This document shows, piece after piece, positions 19,501 through 26,047 of a stretch of 64,000 nt of DNA. This stretch comes from Opitutaceae bacterium. GTDB taxonomy: Bacteria; Verrucomicrobiota; Verrucomicrobiia; Opitutales; Opitutaceae. The notes under the pieces were generated by a model, which did not search any database, had not been told where the DNA came from, and saw nothing but the letters and a program-made list of their open reading frames with translations. The number at the start of each line of letters is the position of its first letter. Position 1 is the stretch's first letter. Location: NCBI GenBank assembly GCA_028284385.1, contig JANQRT010000024.1, forward strand, positions 186,001-250,000, written 5' to 3'. The translations under genes and the position numbers were made by a program.

Positions 19501-20591
19501 TGCGGGCCGAAGGGCCGATGGCCCAGAAAAACCCCTTCCGCTTCTCAACCAAATACACCGACGATGAAACGGGGCTGGTGTATTACGGATTTCGATACTA
19601 CTCGCCAAGCCTCGGCCGCTTCATAAACCGCGACCCGATAGAAGAGCAAGGGGGGCTGAACCTCTACGCCGCCTTCAACAACGATCCCGTCAATACGATA
19701 GACGTGCTGGGAATGGCTCCGATAGCCGCCACCGTCGAGCTGGCGCCTGTGGAAGTCAAGGCCAGCGAGACGGGAACGCACTACGCAGCCGACGACAACC
19801 CATTCGGATTCGGCTCCGAGGAATACTACCTGTGGGAGGACGCCAACTACGATATGGAGGAGATGCTCGAATACGAGTACGATGAGTACGAATACGGATC
19901 CTACGCCGACGAAGAGGAGCCCCAAAAGGAAGAGCCATGGTCGGAGGAGAAGTGCAACGAGTATGCTAGCTATCTTTGGGACCTTGCCCAAGGGATGGCA
20001 AATATTGCAGGTCAAGCCCAGGAGATAGGAAACGACAACTGGGATGCAGTTCGTCGAGGGGCCGCGGATGGATTGGAGATAGCGAATGTAATTCCTGAAA
20101 CTGGTATCATTCCTCTGGATGCAGATACGGGAGCAACCGTAGGCGGTCTTGGAGCTTTGGGGCTATCTGTCGTCGGCGATAGAAGATTCTTTATCAGCGA
20201 TCCTTGGGGGTATCCACTTGATGGATCAACAGTCAGTTCTCCCGGGACTGCAAGGCAGCTCGCAGAGAAGACCGGTAGAGTTGCGGGGACTGCAGCGGCC
20301 GCTGTTGGCGCCGCCACTCGCTTCGATGTGGCAAGAGAAGCCGTTCAACGAGGCGATTGGGATGCCGCTCTCCACTATGGTGTTACTGGTGCTGTTACAG
20401 GAGCCACCGCTTGGATTAAGAATCCTTGGACGAATGCTGGAGCCGGTATCGGAAGCTTTGCAGAGGGCTTTTTGTGGAACATAGCCGATCAGCCTGTTGG
20501 AGATGCTCTCACGCAGTTGAATGACAACTACGTACAGTACAGAGATGCATATGAAACTGAATACAAGAAATGGGAGGCTAATTGCAAATGA
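13581..20591 (+). CDS. giant secreted RHS/YD-repeat protein
   Basis: This 2336-residue protein starts with a Sec signal peptide (MRFYRS ... KSFA, 1-26). The N-terminal third is beta-rich, with a discoidin-like (F5/8 type C) module at about 780-895 that includes WLKVDLGSPRFVATI and ARYWRLY. From about 970 to 1980 there are many YD repeats (YDxxGRxxxxxxP type) and the GGCSCGP motif. The RHS-associated core at about 1985-2045 reads FSTKYTDDETGLVYYGFRYY, GRFINRDPIEEQGGLNLYA and DPVNTIDVLGM. In the family this core caps a hollow cocoon that holds a toxic C-terminal tip. Here the tip is 291 residues (2046-2336), with a very acidic Tyr/Glu stretch at about 2085-2117, then Gly/Ala-rich segments, and no toxin fold I recognise. 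Secretion by Sec rather than a VgrG/PAAR adaptor resembles WapA-like proteins. Confidence 0.9.
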   Translation: MRFYRSIITFITLSLIAFTASKSFAEIVNFTLWADQPGSSSWWDAGFNLQGGWTSVNGVGYQSKTQNGSRNLIPYQEYTAYFDVNNNSSSEDLAYGVDFDPPTGYEVIVIDGGQEYINKIVKSWPAWGSGNSNNLTITLRKANPARQNVGAWLQAGSSGPYWLEARTLNLSLGWGHTDSYRTPPGFTQLAPDKEYVITIDCPYAFQDVNYTTYFSIPDGYDLYIDGEKRNDLQGTIGDEEQRQHTILLKAKASISGTYGALGRIDTSPARWSITLGTLINGQSAGSIEFVHDNPNLDLVEELLSSNIQSDVEVLKDQLVLRQIKTNQMLLDIVESNANSLTFNFYPHSAIGSQSGGFYTFSGQPVISYAFLRQSGGDDYTLTRTEGSRSQQYSFSSSASLDSLQFPSSLKTVEKNRQIIGAYESRDVTVKRSGSQTDYSINERHDFFDFGMKLASKTSTVGATQYTQTLSYNQSFTTATDKSSPDWGGYGRVSSAIALSGAATTFAYSSSTIGVGNMTQATSTLLDSQTSTKTFSYASDWNGNENLVSNISQSSPVTQDFDRSHNYTGEANTEPLNHISLSNFTGTDYEQSDVEYYRTHLWDTEYVDLPHSAKGPSGRKVSYLYQEGVYDSNTHEFSPVGWDPTSIRLRDEYMNLDADEIDYKYLDISQPGRIICYTIGDMDTRGELKYDGNVVDSDNHSGEGANFKIEYDTPQSGNHYIYVENRDSSSGQTRLIADLDLDTSDNVYSGDFWRETRFHGWSYMTTDPEAYAFTANGSGGSHLDDEEYLIDNMNNGYGFFDDSSGSKWLKVDLGSPRFVATITLKGGSVGQNHVGYWETNYCQIQKSDNGSSWITVHDFGSSPFNSGKTIAVNDTARYWRLYKSSSGDLGATEFRLSPNANFKDPAGMSTYQNKDVSGIYLVPEKSFKEVTIRDKAGYPVRTEMHIFTEYSNDEYNFDLVSWADITNDSTGNVTRIEKSTGEILEWEYTDGLMTAHVNATGIRAEYQHDALGRVTKVINKGAPTYGAYPPQLDIVTDYTYNALDQILSKTVTSGSLSQTWTSTFDTMGRISTETAPGNLTTTYTYSKDSSNRLVTNIVYPNGGNKQTVYYKDGSVKEVIGTAAINQYQTQSGDRITTTYGSSSSTRESVTTIDSLYRAKGLSGPANPNVQRAFDAFGRISTLYTEGQATIHYEYNTYGELFREGAFNADPTSDDPLKEYFNSFEKIGSDWWKVSETKAYPTVYDATSVTTSIVKNKLGGCSCGPVSETQVIDIHGNVTTTTITTDRTNRIRRKTVDSPASSIDAEEVWHNGRLVESTSTAGHVTEFVYDELGRQTEVIHPRKGSHKTFYDANGFVDYIEDPQGRQTDYTYDTGGRVSSVTNPDGKVTNYQYNGLNQVTQVSGDTHNTRNYQYDEHGTLYRITGITEIEWDYQDDTGLLNWKEIDNDRTTYTYDNDRRVSTVTSPRNITATYLYDSYGQVRETSYSDSTPTVTITRDRMRRVSSIVDDSGTRNYTYDAASLQLVDESIPYATDLLVSPTYATSGAVTGRGTGFSLGTSSNIDLYHQTGYDFDAYGRLDQVTGSINGSGNRAFDYGYLANSNLVDRIDQLSSGFARLHSYEPNRDLVASVDNMISSTTVAGFDYRYDSLGRRTDVVKTGTLYDIYGGSGLVEKYTYSSKNELLSANSYVGSDPDATLPALPGRAFSFNYNNRDYLSSKTSNGVTTTFGDDNYTFAKYISKSNYNAIDVSGADDAAATVTANGVSASRQDEYFYAAADISGQSSNLPYPQITVSSTLGGSTTSESFRVFEKGSSYVRNQDNDGNPTSDHRWTYVYDAENRLIEMTEKSYSANPDPRKRLHFDYDYLGRRWQKEVYEYVSSTWTLVSHTKYVYATNSFNLIAELDGLNNDAVIRTYTWGKDLSGTLSGAGGVGGLLMVSESGTDYLASYDGNGNLVALTNATDGSTAAAYEYSPYGRLLRAEGPMAQKNPFRFSTKYTDDETGLVYYGFRYYSPSLGRFINRDPIEEQGGLNLYAAFNNDPVNTIDVLGMAPIAATVELAPVEVKASETGTHYAADDNPFGFGSEEYYLWEDANYDMEEMLEYEYDEYEYGSYADEEEPQKEEPWSEEKCNEYASYLWDLAQGMANIAGQAQEIGNDNWDAVRRGAADGLEIANVIPETGIIPLDADTGATVGGLGALGLSVVGDRRFFISDPWGYPLDGSTVSSPGTARQLAEKTGRVAGTAAAAVGAATRFDVAREAVQRGDWDAALHYGVTGAVTGATAWIKNPWTNAGAGIGSFAEGFLWNIADQPVGDALTQLNDNYVQYRDAYETEYKKWEANCK

Positions 20592-20830
20592 GGAAAGGAT
20601 CCAACAATTTGCTGGCCCTTTTGATAGTCAGCTCCCTGGTTTTGATTCTAGGCTTGGCAACCGTCATTCATCTGTACCCAAGCAGAAGTGCTCTGTCTGG
20701 GAACAACATAGCGAGGATCGCAATACTAGTAGGCTGGATCGGTTTTCTCTTTTACTGTTGGCGTAGAAAAGCAAGAGAAGAGAAATCCAAAGAGGCGGGA
20801 GATCAACTTCCAGGAACGCATAAACCCTAG
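20588..20830 (+). CDS. two-helix membrane protein, candidate immunity partner
   Basis: An 80-residue protein whose ATG overlaps the RHS stop codon (ATGA), so translation is probably coupled. It has two hydrophobic segments, about residues 7-28 and 43-58, joined by a short loop, and a basic, hydrophilic tail rich in Lys and Glu. I recognise no family. Small membrane proteins directly after an RHS or CDI toxin are often immunity proteins, and this position fits. The toxic tip is itself unidentified, so the role is inferred. A TTG six bases upstream is a less likely start. Confidence 0.6.
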   Translation: MRKGSNNLLALLIVSSLVLILGLATVIHLYPSRSALSGNNIARIAILVGWIGFLFYCWRRKAREEKSKEAGDQLPGTHKP

Positions 20831-20917
20831 CAAGGCTTATGAAGGCTCATTTTTCATAGCTCATGTTATCTAATATCCAAAATTTAGATGCTTTTCGATT
20901 CACAATCTGAACGGACC

Positions 20918-22900
20918 ATGATTCGTCTCAAAAAGGTAACTATCAACAAATACAAGTCGTACGAGACCGAGCAGTCCTTCGATGTCGATGACAAGGTAAC
21001 GGTTCTCGTCGGCAAGAATGAGGCGGGCAAGACCGCCGCTCTCGAGGCCATCGCTAAAACGAATTACTTCGAGCAGGATGCGAGCTTCATGTTTAACCCG
21101 ACTTACGACTATCCGAGGAAGGAGAAGAAGCGCTATGAGAAGTCGGGGGAGGATGCCCACGTTTGCGAAAGCGAATTTGAGATCTCTGACGAGCTGCTCG
21201 CCGAAATCGCGGGCGAGCTTGGCGAAGAGGTTTTCGAGAAGAAGACTTTTACGAGGTCGGTTCGATACAGCAACAAATCGACGATAGGTAATGTAGAGGC
21301 GGATACGAAATCCTTCCTCAGGAACAAGGTAAACAATTTTTCTCTTACGGATGATGCAGAAAAAGAGAACATCGAGTCCATCGAGAATGGCGAGGAGCTA
21401 GAGCAGCTCATCTCAGAGGTAGCCCAACTCTTGCAACAGCAGCAGGCTGAAGAGAACCAGAAAGCACAGACGGAGGGTCGAACTCCGAAGAGATACAAGA
21501 AGAAGCTTTATCAGGAATGCTTGGAATCTCTTCGCGAGTATTTTACCAACGAGAATGGGTGGGATGATCCATTGAGCGAATACGTTTATAGAGTCTGGCT
21601 TAAGCCCAATCTCCCGAAGTATCTGTACTACGACGAGTATTACGCTCTTCCTTCTCGCATCGACATCGCTGGTCTGGAAAACAACGACTTGGAGCAAGCG
21701 GAGCTCAAGACCTCGAAGGCGTTGTTTGATTTAGCCGACATCAATATCAAGGAGCTCGTTTCGTCGGATGATTTTGAGGCTTTTGTCGCGGAGCTTGAGG
21801 CAACCGGAAACGATATAACACAGCAGCTCTTCAAGTACTGGAGCACCAATCCGGATCTCAGAATCCGCTTCCATATCGACAAGCGAATCGTTGCTGGCGT
21901 CGCCGAGCACGTTTTGGACATCCGCGTCGAAAACCTGAAGCACATGGTGACCTTGCCGCTCAGAAATCGGAGCAAGGGCTTCAACTGGTTTTTTTCGTTC
22001 ATTGTATGGTTCAGCAAAATACAGGAAGACAAGGAATCCAATTACGTCCTTCTTCTCGACGAGCCGGGATTGAATCTTCACGCCTCGGCTCAAGCGGACT
22101 TGCTTCGCTTCATCGAAACGCTTTCCGATGACTATCAAATCATCTATACGACTCACTCGCCGTTCATGGTCGAGCCTGGCAACCTTCACCGAGTGAGGAC
22201 CATCGTCGAGAAAGACGATGGAGCGCATATCGCCGAGTCGATCCAAGAGAAGGACCCGGATACGCTGTTTCCTCTGCAAGCGGCTCTTGGATACGACATC
22301 GCCCAGAATCTTTTCATATCGAAGAACAATCTTCTAGTCGAAGGCCCCGCCGACTTGCTGTTCCTAAATGTGCTGAGCAATCTTCTTCAAACAGAGGGCC
22401 GCTCGGGGCTTCGGGACAATATCACCGTGGTTCCTGTCGGCGGGCTCGATAAGGTCGTCACCTTCATCTCTTTGCTGAGGTCGACGAAGCTGAATATCGT
22501 TTGCCTACTCGATACTCTTACCAACAGCAAAGGAAAGCAACGGGTCGACGAGCTTGTTAAATCTAAAGTCATCAAGCAGAAGAATCTCAGGTTCTTCGAC
22601 GAGTTTACGGATGGCGAAAAGGCTGACATCGAGGACATGCTCGAGCGTGAAGAGTACCTGAAGCTCTTCAATGCGGCTTTTGATGAATACGACGACATCG
22701 AGGCTTCCGATCTGGATGAAGAATCCCCTCGGATAATCCCTCAGCTGAATAGCAAGCTTGGGATCGAACGATTCAATCATTATCGGCCAGCCAACTACTT
22801 GGCTCAGCAAGCGGTCACCAAAGACTATTTTTCGAAAGAGACGTTGGATAGGTTCGAAGCCATGTTCAAGCAACTCAACAAGCTCTTTCCTTCTAAATAA
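20918..22900 (+). CDS. OLD-family ATP-dependent nuclease
   Basis: About 660 residues from the ATG at 20918, where the usual MIRLKKVTINKYKSY opening of this family begins; an in-frame ATG at 20888 would add ten residues. An SMC/RecF-like ATPase has Walker A GKNEAGKT (32-39), a long charged coiled-coil insertion, and Walker B LLLDEPGLNLHA near residue 380 with the following TTHSPF switch His. A C-terminal Toprim domain has LLVEGPADLLF near 474 and LLDT near 530. OLD nucleases cut DNA in an ATP-controlled way; some act in phage defence (P2 OLD, Gabija GajA). No UvrD-like GajB helicase follows, so this is a stand-alone class 1 type enzyme. It sits between the RHS unit and a long palindrome. Confidence 0.85.
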   Translation: MIRLKKVTINKYKSYETEQSFDVDDKVTVLVGKNEAGKTAALEAIAKTNYFEQDASFMFNPTYDYPRKEKKRYEKSGEDAHVCESEFEISDELLAEIAGELGEEVFEKKTFTRSVRYSNKSTIGNVEADTKSFLRNKVNNFSLTDDAEKENIESIENGEELEQLISEVAQLLQQQQAEENQKAQTEGRTPKRYKKKLYQECLESLREYFTNENGWDDPLSEYVYRVWLKPNLPKYLYYDEYYALPSRIDIAGLENNDLEQAELKTSKALFDLADINIKELVSSDDFEAFVAELEATGNDITQQLFKYWSTNPDLRIRFHIDKRIVAGVAEHVLDIRVENLKHMVTLPLRNRSKGFNWFFSFIVWFSKIQEDKESNYVLLLDEPGLNLHASAQADLLRFIETLSDDYQIIYTTHSPFMVEPGNLHRVRTIVEKDDGAHIAESIQEKDPDTLFPLQAALGYDIAQNLFISKNNLLVEGPADLLFLNVLSNLLQTEGRSGLRDNITVVPVGGLDKVVTFISLLRSTKLNIVCLLDTLTNSKGKQRVDELVKSKVIKQKNLRFFDEFTDGEKADIEDMLEREEYLKLFNAAFDEYDDIEASDLDEESPRIIPQLNSKLGIERFNHYRPANYLAQQAVTKDYFSKETLDRFEAMFKQLNKLFPSK

Positions 22901-22977
22901 AACTCCAATCTCTGGATACGCGGTCAACCCTCAACTCCCGCTCAACCCGCAACCTCGAGCCCCGTCCGGCCGGCTCC

Positions 22978-23186
22978 GCCCTCCATCCCCCTCCTTGCTC
23001 GGCAGCCGAGGCATGCGTTCTTCCCTTCTTCTCGCACAACGTGACATTATGTGCTATTTGCTCTGCGCTTCGCTCCGTCCCCGCTTTGCCAGCCGAGCTA
23101 GCACGCGGGGCCGCAAGCACCACATAATGTCGCATTGTGCGATCCGGCGGGGAGAGTGCGGCCTCGGTCGGAGGGGGATGGAGGGC
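22978..23186. repeat. large nested inverted repeat (about 210 bp)
   Basis: Three nested arm pairs share nearly one centre, around 23082-23095. The outer arms are 22978-22994 and 23170-23186, a perfect 17-bp match (GCCCTCCATCCCCCTCC). The middle arms are 23033-23053 and 23121-23141, matching at 19 of 21 bases (core GACATTATGTG). The inner arms CCCCGC and GCGGGG lie at 23079-23084 and 23105-23110. It fills the gap between two convergent genes. As RNA it would form a long hairpin; as DNA it could extrude a cruciform. It has no open frame or target-site duplication that I can see. Confidence 0.75.
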
Positions 23187-23215
23187 TCCGTTCATCGTAT
23201 CAGAACCGTTCCCAA

Positions 23216-24643
23216 TCACGGCAAACGATCATGCTTCGTTTCGAAGATTCGCTTTAGCTCTTCCTTGTCTTGCCTAGAAATACGTCGATGCTGCAGAACT
23301 TGGTTGGTTAGCTCCAGAGCTTTATCTTTCGAAAGTTCTCCAATCGCAAAACGAGCGTAAACCATCAGGGCGACGGGATGATTTGGTTCAGCACTCAAGG
23401 CGTTTTCTAGCGATTGCCGACCTTCATCTAGAAGTCCGAGACGGAAATTGACACCGGCGAGATCAACATGGGCCGACACATTTTGCGGGGCTTGATCAAT
23501 GGCCTTGAGTAGATAAGGTCTCGCAAGTTGATGCTGGCCTAGGCTCATGTTTCGTCTAGCCATCATGAGATTCAAGGAAGGGGAATCAGGACAGAGCTTT
23601 AATCCTCTCTGTAACGAGTTCTCCGCAAGTTCTTTGTTCCCTCGAGATTGGTGGAACTCGATAAGAGCCACCCAGGAGTCGGCATCGGTGTTGTCTAAGG
23701 ACACCGCTGTTTCAAGGTATTGCTGCGCTAACGTGGTGTTACGGATTTTCTGATACGCCTTTCCCAACTGCCGATTAATAAAAGCCTCGTTCGGTTGGAG
23801 CTCGACTGCGCGTAGGAGAAAATCCAAAGCCGAGCTAAGATTGCCCGTTTCCTGCTTAGTAGCCGCTAGGACAGAAAGCTGGTAGGTATCGAAACTTGAA
23901 TACATCACTTCATCCAGCCAAGGGTCTTCGAAGCCTCTGAATTCCGAAGAACCTCTTTTTTCCGCATCGAAAGCATTGAGATCGTCACCTATTGCCCAGT
24001 AGACTTGCGCGAGCAGCTTCCAGGCCTGCGAAAAATCCTTTCGCGAATGGGTTGCCCGAAGCAGGAATTCCCGGGCACTCGACCAATCCTCTCTTTCGAT
24101 TGCCAGAATTCCCAGGCCCAACAGGGCATCAGCGTTGCCTTTCTTTGTATTCAAAAGGCTTCGATAAACGGACTCCGATCTATGTAATTCTCCCGACTTC
24201 TGCAGCACTTCGCCTAATTTAAGCGGAATCGAAACGTATTCAGCATCCAAGGTTCTAGCTCTTTCCCAAAGATCGACAGCCTCATCGAGCTGACCATAGC
24301 CGGAAAGGATCACAGCGAGCAAGTGAGGCCAACGAGCATTCTTCTCGTCAACTTCAACAAGAAGGCGGTAAACCTGAATCGCCTCGTTTAAATATCCATT
24401 AGCATGATACAAAGCTGAAAGTCTCCCAATGTTCTCAATCAATTGACGACCACCGTTAATGTCGCGATTGATTCGGTTCAGATCGCCTCTAAGGCCAGGA
24501 TGAACATCCGACAATTCGGGAGAGTCAGGAAGCCTGGACACCACTTCACGTCTCGTGGATTCCTTATTCCATACCATGAACCCCAGAACCCCAAGGATTC
24601 CGCAAAGAATGAGGCCAACAAATAACTTTGCCGAGAGCTTCAT
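23216..24643 (-). CDS. membrane-anchored TPR protein
   Basis: A 475-residue protein with an N-terminal transmembrane helix (about 5-27) and then tandem tetratricopeptide repeats over most of its length, for example ALLGLGILAIEREDWSSARE and NVSAHVDLAGVNFRLGLLDE. TPR arrays scaffold protein contacts; the partner is unknown. The ATG at 24643 overlaps the preceding stop codon (ATGA) and has GGAG five bases upstream, so it is preferred to a TTG at 24652. Coupling to the FG-GAP lipoprotein upstream suggests both act together at the envelope, probably the TPR domain facing the periplasm. Confidence 0.85.
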   Translation of the reverse strand: MKLSAKLFVGLILCGILGVLGFMVWNKESTRREVVSRLPDSPELSDVHPGLRGDLNRINRDINGGRQLIENIGRLSALYHANGYLNEAIQVYRLLVEVDEKNARWPHLLAVILSGYGQLDEAVDLWERARTLDAEYVSIPLKLGEVLQKSGELHRSESVYRSLLNTKKGNADALLGLGILAIEREDWSSAREFLLRATHSRKDFSQAWKLLAQVYWAIGDDLNAFDAEKRGSSEFRGFEDPWLDEVMYSSFDTYQLSVLAATKQETGNLSSALDFLLRAVELQPNEAFINRQLGKAYQKIRNTTLAQQYLETAVSLDNTDADSWVALIEFHQSRGNKELAENSLQRGLKLCPDSPSLNLMMARRNMSLGQHQLARPYLLKAIDQAPQNVSAHVDLAGVNFRLGLLDEGRQSLENALSAEPNHPVALMVYARFAIGELSKDKALELTNQVLQHRRISRQDKEELKRIFETKHDRLP

Positions 24644-25908
24644 TGTCTCCAAAGAGAAAGCCGGCTCATTTTATCATACGGAGGATAAGCATGAAATCCG
24701 CCCGTAACCAGTTCCACTTTTCCGTCTCCATCAAAGTCCGCCGCATCGACGGTGAGCAAATGAGTTGGATTTTGAGCTAACGGTACCTTTTCGAAATTGA
24801 GGTCGTCCTCTTGTCGAAACATAATTAGCGAAATCGCATCTTGCTTGTTCCAATCAGCGAAAGTCGACACCGCCAGAACGTCCAGATCTCCGTCCTCATC
24901 CATATCGGCTGCGATCGGAGCATAGGCGCCGGGAAATTCTCCTAGCCTGCGATATGCGAATCGATTCTCGCCTAGATTTTCCAACCACTGAACCGCATGC
25001 CACGGGCGAGGTCCGGGACGAGCGATATCGAACCCGTCGCCATTTGTATAGAGAATGTCAGGACGACCATCGCCATTCAGATCGGCCAAGCTGATTCCAC
25101 TGCTTCCGTAGTCGGCGTTGGTGGATCCGTAAATTCGCTTTTTGCTAAATCGAGCCTGGCCATCATTGATAAACAAGTAGATCTCTTCCCACTCTTGTGA
25201 AATCAAGGCCACGATGTCCTGGCTTCCGTCTCCGTTCATGTCCGTGACCGCAACATTGATGGCGCCAGACCGATCGAGGAGGATCTCACTCTCGAATTTC
25301 CACTCCCCAACCTGCCTCATCCAGCGGACCTCACCCTGATTGTATCCAAATTGCGCTACAGCCAAGTCCAGATCTCCATCCCCGTCGAGATCTGCCGCTT
25401 GAACATCACTCACGCGCGAAGTGTTTTCCAAAAGAACCCGTTTTCCGAACTGTTCAGAGCCATCGTTTTCAAAAACGATCACGGAACCTATCTTTTCATT
25501 GTTGGGGAAGACCACGCCCATGCTCGCGACCAGAACGTCATTGTCGCCATCCTGATCGAAGTCGATCGCTTCGGCGTGAACTGGAGCTTGAATTTCGTCT
25601 GCCAGAAGCCGCTCTGCAAATCGTTCGTCTCCCAGATTCTCCAGCCAGGTAATGCGATGTCGAAGCCCATCACAGACCAAAATGTCCAACAAGCTATCGC
25701 CATTAAGGTCGGCTATCCGCACATGCGTAATCCACGGTTCGTCCTCTAAAGGTTCGCCGATTTCAATACGCGTCAATGGAAGAAACTCCAAAGCGCCACT
25801 CGACTCCTTTTTCTTCTCCCTAATCGACTCAGTGTCTGAACATCCAACCAGGAAGTAGAATAAGACGGCCAGAAAAACGAAAGCGATGGGCTTGGATTTT
25901 CGAGTCAC
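24640..25908 (-). CDS. FG-GAP/VCBS-repeat lipoprotein
   Basis: About 422 residues. The lipoprotein signal ends LVGC. The best start is a GTG at 25908, giving a short MTRKSKPIAFVFLAVLF leader; a TTG at 25944 would add twelve residues. The mature chain is a beta-propeller of FG-GAP/VCBS repeats, each with a calcium-type loop such as DLNGDSLLD, DFDQDGDND, DLDGDGDLD, DMNGDGSQD, DLNGDGRPD, DMDEDGDLD and DFDGDGKVE. Such propellers bind proteins or glycans at the cell surface. It overlaps the TPR gene by four bases and is divergent from another FG-GAP protein at 26048, so the three may form one surface system. Confidence 0.85.
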   Translation of the reverse strand: MTRKSKPIAFVFLAVLFYFLVGCSDTESIREKKKESSGALEFLPLTRIEIGEPLEDEPWITHVRIADLNGDSLLDILVCDGLRHRITWLENLGDERFAERLLADEIQAPVHAEAIDFDQDGDNDVLVASMGVVFPNNEKIGSVIVFENDGSEQFGKRVLLENTSRVSDVQAADLDGDGDLDLAVAQFGYNQGEVRWMRQVGEWKFESEILLDRSGAINVAVTDMNGDGSQDIVALISQEWEEIYLFINDGQARFSKKRIYGSTNADYGSSGISLADLNGDGRPDILYTNGDGFDIARPGPRPWHAVQWLENLGENRFAYRRLGEFPGAYAPIAADMDEDGDLDVLAVSTFADWNKQDAISLIMFRQEDDLNFEKVPLAQNPTHLLTVDAADFDGDGKVELVTGGFHAYPPYDKMSRLSLWRQ

Positions 25909-26047
25909 TTGAATTAGGGTTTCTTGGCGGCTAGCTCTTAACAAACAGCTTTATGAGCCAAGTCTCCATCCAAAAATCGCTTATTCATTTGTAAGAGCCT
26001 CCAGATGGGTTTCTCACCATGTCACAGCAGGATACGTTTACAACGAG

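Noticed and set aside
19545..20015. A 156-codon minus-strand frame and similar frames inside the RHS gene.
   Set aside because: They are antisense shadows of the RHS coding sequence, which has continuous domain homology across these positions.
20046..20591. A named nuclease or deaminase toxin at the RHS tip.
   Set aside because: No HNH, colicin-type, deaminase or ADP-ribosyltransferase motif is visible, so the tip is left unassigned.
20918..22900. A Gabija (GajA-GajB) defence pair.
   Set aside because: No UvrD-like helicase follows; the next gene is a convergent TPR protein. Only an OLD-type nuclease can be claimed.
22950..23200. The large palindrome as an integron attC site.
   Set aside because: It is longer than most attC sites, and no GTTRRRY box ends the right side. 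The nearby RYYYAAC-like word lies outside the dyad.
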